Below are positions 14,556-17,872 of a DNA stretch of 17,872 nucleotides, piece after piece. A program made the position numbers and the translations under genes. Location of the stretch: the NCBI GenBank assembly GCA_002317215.1, contig DCJD01000005.1, positions 1-17,872 of the forward strand, written 5' to 3'. Position 1 is the stretch's first letter; every line of letters starts with the position of its first letter. This stretch comes from Caryophanales bacterium UBA1709 (lineage in GTDB: Bacteria; Bacillota_I; Bacilli_A; RFN20; UBA1709). The notes under the pieces were generated by a model. The model saw only the letters and a program-made list of their open reading frames with translations, searched no databases and was not told the DNA's origin.

Positions 14556-16488
14556 AATATGATTTAATAATTAAACTTATATCATCTTCATCTGGATCAT
14601 TTTCTGATTCTAAATTATTCTTTATTAAAGGAATCTCTTCATTTTCAATTATATTTATCATTTGTTCTTCTTTTTTCATGACTCTATCATATATATTTAA
14701 ATCAACAGAATTTGATGATTGGAGATAATAATAATTTGTTTCAGTGTTTTGCGGCAAGCCTACACGATGAATTCTATCCTTTGATTGCATATAAACACCC
14801 GCATTAAATCCTATTTCATAATATATAGCATTATGACATGCTTTATGTAAAGAAATAGATTCACCAACAGCATGAGGATTTGCAATAACTACATAAAATT
14901 CGTTATTTAAAGGGTTTTTGAATAAGGAAATGATCTTCTCCCTATCTTCTTGCGTGGTTTTGCCATATAAAACTTCATTTTTAATTCCTTCCTTGTCTAA
15001 GAATAAAGAGACACTTTCGCAAGTTCCGATAAATTCAAACCATATTATTACCTTTTGTTTTTTATCAATTATTGATTTTGTTAACGTTAAAAGAGCATTG
15101 AGTCTTGGAGGTGTTTCTAATGAATCGTAATTATTAATTAAATCAATAATATTGTTTTCTACATCGATTTCATCTAAATAACATTCTTTAAAAGCATCTT
15201 CATACTCATCATAAGTAAATAAATCTTTTAGTGGCTTTTTTAATAAAGATGGATTACTAGACGCTTGTCTTAAACGAATCGCAGCTGACTTTTTGAAAAC
15301 CAAAGATAAAGTGTCATTTTCAAAGTGTTTTATTGTCATTTGCAATATTGCATCATATATTATTTGCTGTACCGAACCCATAGAAACGTCTATTGGTTTA
15401 TGATAAACTGGCTCCGGAAGTTTTAAATCACTCTTTTTAATTCTTATAAAATATGGAGATATTTTATTAATTAAATCTTTAACTCTATCGTCATCTTTGT
15501 TATTAGACATATTATTTAAAGCACCAATCGAATAGCCAATTATATTCTTAGAAGGCCAAATAAACTTAAACAAATTGTATAAATCGACATAACTATTAGC
15601 TGCTGGAGTTCCAGTTAATATTACTCTAGAGGCTGCTAATGGAGCTAAAAATAAGGCATTGCTACTTTGAACGCCTCCATCAGTATTTTTAATTCTATGT
15701 GCCTCATCCAAAACAACCATCGTTCTCTTATCTAACAAAAATTCTTTAATTATATCTATCTTTGAAGCTAAGCTTCCATAAGAAATCAGGATTAGGTCTA
15801 AATCAACAATATCAGAAATCAAAGCATGTTTAACAATCTCTTCTTTAACTCCTCCTCTTATCTCCAATGTTTTAGGATAAAAACCAAAACATTCTTTATA
15901 CTCGTCCTTCCAAGAAATAAAGCTTGACAACGGTCCAACAACAAGCAGATTCGTTACCCTTTTATTTATATCTTTGCATTTCCTCAAATATTCATAAGCA
16001 GCAAGAACGGTAGTAGTCTTTCCCGAGCCAGGAACAGAAAAATTGCATTCATTTTGAGACAGAGCAAGATGATAACTTGACAACAATTGATAAGACATTA
16101 GTGTTCGTTTAAATCTTGAAGTTGATAATAAATTCGAAAATTCTTCTAACTCAGCAGGTTCTATAATGTTATTTCGAACATCTAAAGCTTTCTTTGAAAA
16201 AATTGTAAAATTTTGTTCCTCTTGTTGCGATTTTTTAAAAGCTTTTTTTGATTGTTCATCAAATACCAATTCAAAATTAGAATCGTTTAAAAACACCTTA
16301 TTTAATTTATTCCATATAGCATTGATCGAATTATCAATATAATTAATCGAAATACTGTTAGATTCGTATATAAGATTGTTTAAGTTATTAAGACGTATAA
16401 AAACTCTCGGAAATTCATTAAAAGAGCCTTTTTGAGGAATCAACTCAAATGACTGTTTTTCTTCATTAAGTATAACGTTTATTATCAT
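14533..16488 (-). CDS. SNF2-family DEAD/DEAH helicase of the defence module
   Basis: A superfamily 2, SNF2-type ATPase of about 651 aa. Counting from the TTG at 16494, the motifs are: I NFSVPGSGKT (151-160), Ia LLVVGPLSSFISW (183-195), II VVLDEAH (260-266), III ILTGTPAANS (292-301), V ANPHAVGESISLHKA and VI QSKDRIHRVG (570-579). All key residues are present, so it should be an active DNA translocase. A 120-residue N-terminal region is not recognised. It may start at TTG 16494, overlapping the previous stop as TTGA, or at ATG 16488, two bases after that stop. I chose ATG. No ribosome binding site is seen for either, so translation is probably coupled to the ParB-like gene. The end overlaps the DUF3883 gene by 23 bases. 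It presumably moves along DNA for the associated nuclease-like protein. Confidence 0.9.
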   Translation of the reverse strand: MIINVILNEEKQSFELIPQKGSFNEFPRVFIRLNNLNNLIYESNSISINYIDNSINAIWNKLNKVFLNDSNFELVFDEQSKKAFKKSQQEEQNFTIFSKKALDVRNNIIEPAELEEFSNLLSTSRFKRTLMSYQLLSSYHLALSQNECNFSVPGSGKTTTVLAAYEYLRKCKDINKRVTNLLVVGPLSSFISWKDEYKECFGFYPKTLEIRGGVKEEIVKHALISDIVDLDLILISYGSLASKIDIIKEFLLDKRTMVVLDEAHRIKNTDGGVQSSNALFLAPLAASRVILTGTPAANSYVDLYNLFKFIWPSKNIIGYSIGALNNMSNNKDDDRVKDLINKISPYFIRIKKSDLKLPEPVYHKPIDVSMGSVQQIIYDAILQMTIKHFENDTLSLVFKKSAAIRLRQASSNPSLLKKPLKDLFTYDEYEDAFKECYLDEIDVENNIIDLINNYDSLETPPRLNALLTLTKSIIDKKQKVIIWFEFIGTCESVSLFLDKEGIKNEVLYGKTTQEDREKIISLFKNPLNNEFYVVIANPHAVGESISLHKACHNAIYYEIGFNAGVYMQSKDRIHRVGLPQNTETNYYYLQSSNSVDLNIYDRVMKKEEQMINIIENEEIPLIKNNLESENDPDEDDISLIIKSYYERRNKI

Positions 16489-16490
16489 AA

Positions 16491-17012
16491 TCAATCAATA
16501 ATTTGTTTAATTTTTCCGATTCTCTTTATTACATCTTTTACTGCATCAAAAAATTCTTGAGACGAAAACACTTCTTTATTTTTATTAGAATTTAAGTCTT
16601 CTTCTAACTTTGACAATTTTTGTTGAATTCCTTCAATCAATTTCAAAGGTGTTTCATTAATTTTCTGATTAATATTAATTGCTTTTTGTGTACCATAAAT
16701 ATCTTTTAATTCTTTATTTTTCTCAATGTAGTCGTTATGACGCATTTCTGAGATAGTTTTTTCTTCCATATTTGGATGTTTTTCCCTATATGTATCAAAA
16801 GAATCAATTTTATTCTCCTCAACTACTTTTTTAACATCAGAATTAAATCTGTCCCATCTGTTTTTATCCGAAAAAACCTCAAGAAAATCTCTAAAATCAT
16901 GAGTGCCGATAGCCAACCTAATGTAATCAAAGAAAACACATTTTAAATCATCTAAATCATCATCAAAAGCCCAAATCGATTTACCAGCCTTACCGGTATT
17001 TAAAGATTTCAT
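16491..17012 (-). CDS. C-terminal frame of the split ParB-like gene (coiled-coil part)
   Basis: The listed 173-aa frame begins at an ATG with no ribosome binding site. The same frame is open upstream, in frame with YIEEPEIFTALKGTEESF, back to the (TA)6 tract at 17079-17090, where it meets the end of the ParB-like frame. I therefore read it as the C-terminal part of that protein, not a separate gene. It contains AGKSIWAFDDDLDDLKCVFF (about residues 9-28), a charged middle, and a predicted coiled coil around IQQKLSKLEEDLNSNKNKE (129-147). The TGA stop lies two bases before the helicase ATG. The function of the segment is unknown; coiled coils in such tails often mediate partner binding. Confidence 0.7.
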   Translation of the reverse strand: MKSLNTGKAGKSIWAFDDDLDDLKCVFFDYIRLAIGTHDFRDFLEVFSDKNRWDRFNSDVKKVVEENKIDSFDTYREKHPNMEEKTISEMRHNDYIEKNKELKDIYGTQKAININQKINETPLKLIEGIQQKLSKLEEDLNSNKNKEVFSSQEFFDAVKDVIKRIGKIKQIID

Positions 17013-17077
17013 ATTATCGTGTAATTTTATAAACGATTCTTCAGTTCCTTTTAATGCAGTAAAAATCTCAGGTTCTT

Positions 17078-17668
17078 CTATATATATATAAGGTATTCTT
17101 TCATTAATTTAAATATATTGAGCCATTTTTTAACAATCTTATCATCACCTTGAGTTAGTTGAGAAAAATTATCCGCTATCTCTTTATATGTAAGCCCTAG
17201 ATTGTGTTGCTCTTCCACAGCAATATATTTCTGTATAGGATCGTAATCCACCTTTTCTCCCATACCGTATGTAAAAAAAGATTCAAATCTTACAATTTCT
17301 TTTTCTGTTAATTGGCTGTCCATAATAACGGCTTCAAAATAATTTAGCTCGTCATTATTACCATATTTATCATAATTTCTTGCGATTTCATTAATCATTC
17401 TAAATCTGCGATTTCCAGAAAGAATAACGCCGTCAATACTAACAACCCCAGGTTCTAACTGTCCATTTTTGCATAATGAATTTATTGTTTCTACATTTTT
17501 ATCAGGCTTTTCGTCCCAAATAAATTTTTCAATCTCTAATATATCATCAGCTATTTCATCATTAAGTTTTCTCCCTAGTCTTTTTTCTAAGGTTTTAGCT
17601 TGAGCTAAAAACCTTGTGTTATAAGGATTATAAGAAACTGCCGTTAATGGTATTCTATAAACATTCAT
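17078..17668 (-). CDS. ParB-like N-terminal domain frame of the split gene
   Basis: A 196-aa frame with a ParB/Srx-fold domain. It begins YRIPLTAVSYNPYNTRF (residues 4-20), like the VxxNPxNpR box of ParB-like proteins, and has box II DGVILSGNRRFRMINEIA (79-96) with the GxRR motif (85-88). An HTH-like segment, GLTYKEIADNFSQ (158-170), follows. ParB-like domains bind DNA or nucleotides (CTPase or nuclease activity is known in some), and occur in non-partition roles in defence loci. The frame ends at TAG within the TA tract (17078-17080). It begins at an internal ATG with no ribosome binding site; the frame is open further upstream through KPVSTFKVPGCGRM to the A7 tract, so 17668 is probably not the true start. 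Confidence 0.75.
   Translation of the reverse strand: MNVYRIPLTAVSYNPYNTRFLAQAKTLEKRLGRKLNDEIADDILEIEKFIWDEKPDKNVETINSLCKNGQLEPGVVSIDGVILSGNRRFRMINEIARNYDKYGNNDELNYFEAVIMDSQLTEKEIVRFESFFTYGMGEKVDYDPIQKYIAVEEQHNLGLTYKEIADNFSQLTQGDDKIVKKWLNIFKLMKEYLIYI
17079..17090. repeat. (TA)6 dinucleotide tract at a reading-frame break
   Basis: Six TA units lie exactly where the ParB-like frame hits TAG and the downstream frame takes over. With five units the two frames fuse; with six (as here) translation stops; eight would fuse again. Confidence 0.85.
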
Positions 17669-17727
17669 TCTGCCACAACCAGGTACCTTAAAAGTGCTAA
17701 CTGGTTTAGATTCATCTTTAATCTTTT

Positions 17728-17784
17728 TTAATATTTTTTTCTCGCTTCTCTTGTTTGTGGAAAGTCTTCACCTATTTTTGCCAT
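17728..17784 (-). CDS. Short leader frame with the true start of the ParB-like gene (18 codons)
   Basis: ATG 17784 is preceded by AAGAGG (17791-17796) at six bases, the same site used by the methyltransferase. It encodes MAKIGEDFPQTREARKKY then TAA. The sequence reads as the natural N-terminus of the ParB-like protein cut off by the A7 tract, and is best seen as a gene fragment. Confidence 0.65.
   Translation of the reverse strand: MAKIGEDFPQTREARKKY
17734..17740. repeat. A7 (minus strand) homopolymer at a reading-frame break; also a slippery heptamer in frame
   Basis: On the minus strand the codons are AGA AAA AAA TAT TAA, so the tract is an A-AAA-AAA slippery heptamer in the right phase with a stop one codon later. 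A -1 shift, transcriptional slippage or one added A all give access to the ParB-like frame. Confidence 0.8.
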
Positions 17785-17872
17785 ATTTAACCTCTTTTAT
17801 ATTTATGTTTATTTTAAACAAAATATTAGATTAAATAAATACATGTTCGCTTTTTAGTACATATAATAAAAG
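17785..17872. other. Promoter region of the defence operon (right edge)
   Basis: Contains the AAGAGG ribosome binding site of the ParB-like gene and very AT-rich DNA in which several -10-like hexamers can be drawn, none with a convincing -35 on the minus strand. A plus-strand TATAAT near 17862-17867 may belong to a divergent gene beyond the window. Confidence 0.4.

Larger units (their letters stand above)
16491..17784 (-). pseudogene. Composite ParB-like gene interrupted at two simple repeats (phase-variable, slippage or decayed)
   Basis: Three frames line up end to end. ATG 17784 follows AAGAGG at six bases and reads MAKIGEDFPQTREARKKY-stop (17728). One extra A in the A7 tract (17734-17740), or a -1 shift there, instead continues as REARKKILKKIKDESKPV into the ParB-like frame. 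Loss of one TA from the (TA)6 tract (17079-17090) joins KLMKEYLIYI to EEPEIFTALKGTEESF and on to the stop at 16491. The repaired product would be about 430 aa: a lead segment, ParB/Srx domain, HTH and coiled-coil tail. Only the upstream start has a proper ribosome binding site. Whether this is decay, phase variation, programmed slippage or assembly error cannot be told from one sequence. Confidence 0.75.

Noticed and set aside
14918..15130. 70-codon plus-strand frame
   Set aside because: Shadow of the helicase gene with no ribosome binding site.
16491..17012. An independent small coiled-coil gene
   Set aside because: No ribosome binding site at its ATG, and the frame is open upstream to the TA tract where it joins the ParB-like frame.
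13641..17784. A DISARM locus
   Set aside because: There is an SNF2 helicase and a nearby methyltransferase, but no DUF1998 or phospholipase D gene, and the methyltransferase pairs better with the Sau3AI-like nuclease.
13641..17784. A plasmid or chromosome partition locus because of the ParB-like domain
   Set aside because: No ParA-type ATPase and no parS-like or origin repeats; the partners are a helicase and a nuclease-like protein.
1..17872. Mollicute genetic code with TGA as Trp
   Set aside because: TGA ends several genes in sensible places and all Trp codons checked are TGG.
1..17872. tRNA, rRNA, insertion sequence or riboswitch
   Set aside because: No cloverleaf, transposase gene, terminal repeats or long structured leader was seen; intergenic gaps are short.

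Overview
The window is AT-rich DNA (roughly 70% A+T or more by eye) with a Bacillota look: Gram-positive style promoters, AGGAGG-type ribosome binding sites, compact intrinsic terminators, a lipobox lipoprotein and a very large surface protein with an InlB-type B repeat. TGA is used as a stop (for example ends at 13641 and 16491) and Trp is TGG, so the Mycoplasma code does not apply. I would guess an uncultured, host-associated Bacilli/Erysipelotrichia-like or neighbouring lineage; this is inference.

Left part (1-10809), cell-surface and housekeeping-like genes. A 5' piece of a glycoside hydrolase family 3-like gene runs off the left edge. Divergent from it is a small Cys-rich (zf-like) protein, convergent with an unrecognised 237-aa gene. 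Then follow, all on the minus strand, a membrane-anchored metallophosphoesterase, a 2101-aa surface protein (signal peptide, InlB B repeat, MBG/Ig-like modules, long right-handed beta-helix, C-terminal membrane anchor) and a sialate O-acetylesterase-like lipoprotein. Most have their own promoter and terminator, so they are mainly single-gene units.

Right part (10827-17872), a DNA-defence island. A divergent Sau3AI-type restriction-modification pair comes first: a MutH/Sau3AI-fold endonuclease (minus) and a C5-cytosine methyltransferase (plus). The methyltransferase promoter has GATC, the recognition sequence typical of this family, inside its -35 box and again exactly 20 bp upstream. Abutting the methyltransferase tail to tail, with no gap, is a minus-strand operon read from the right edge: a ParB-like protein with HTH and coiled-coil tail, an SNF2-type helicase, and a DUF3883 ('NO VEIN' C-terminal) PD-(D/E)xK-like protein.

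The most notable point is that the ParB-like gene is in three reading-frame pieces. They join perfectly if the A7 tract near the start gains one A (or is read by a -1 shift) and the (TA)6 tract in the middle loses one TA unit. Only the most upstream start (17784) has a good ribosome binding site. The gene is therefore either decayed, phase-variable at two simple repeats, expressed by slippage, or affected by assembly errors. Because the helicase is translationally coupled to the end of this gene, the state of the tracts could switch the whole module. The ParB + SNF2 helicase + DUF3883 set next to a Sau3AI-like system does not match a defence system I can name with confidence.
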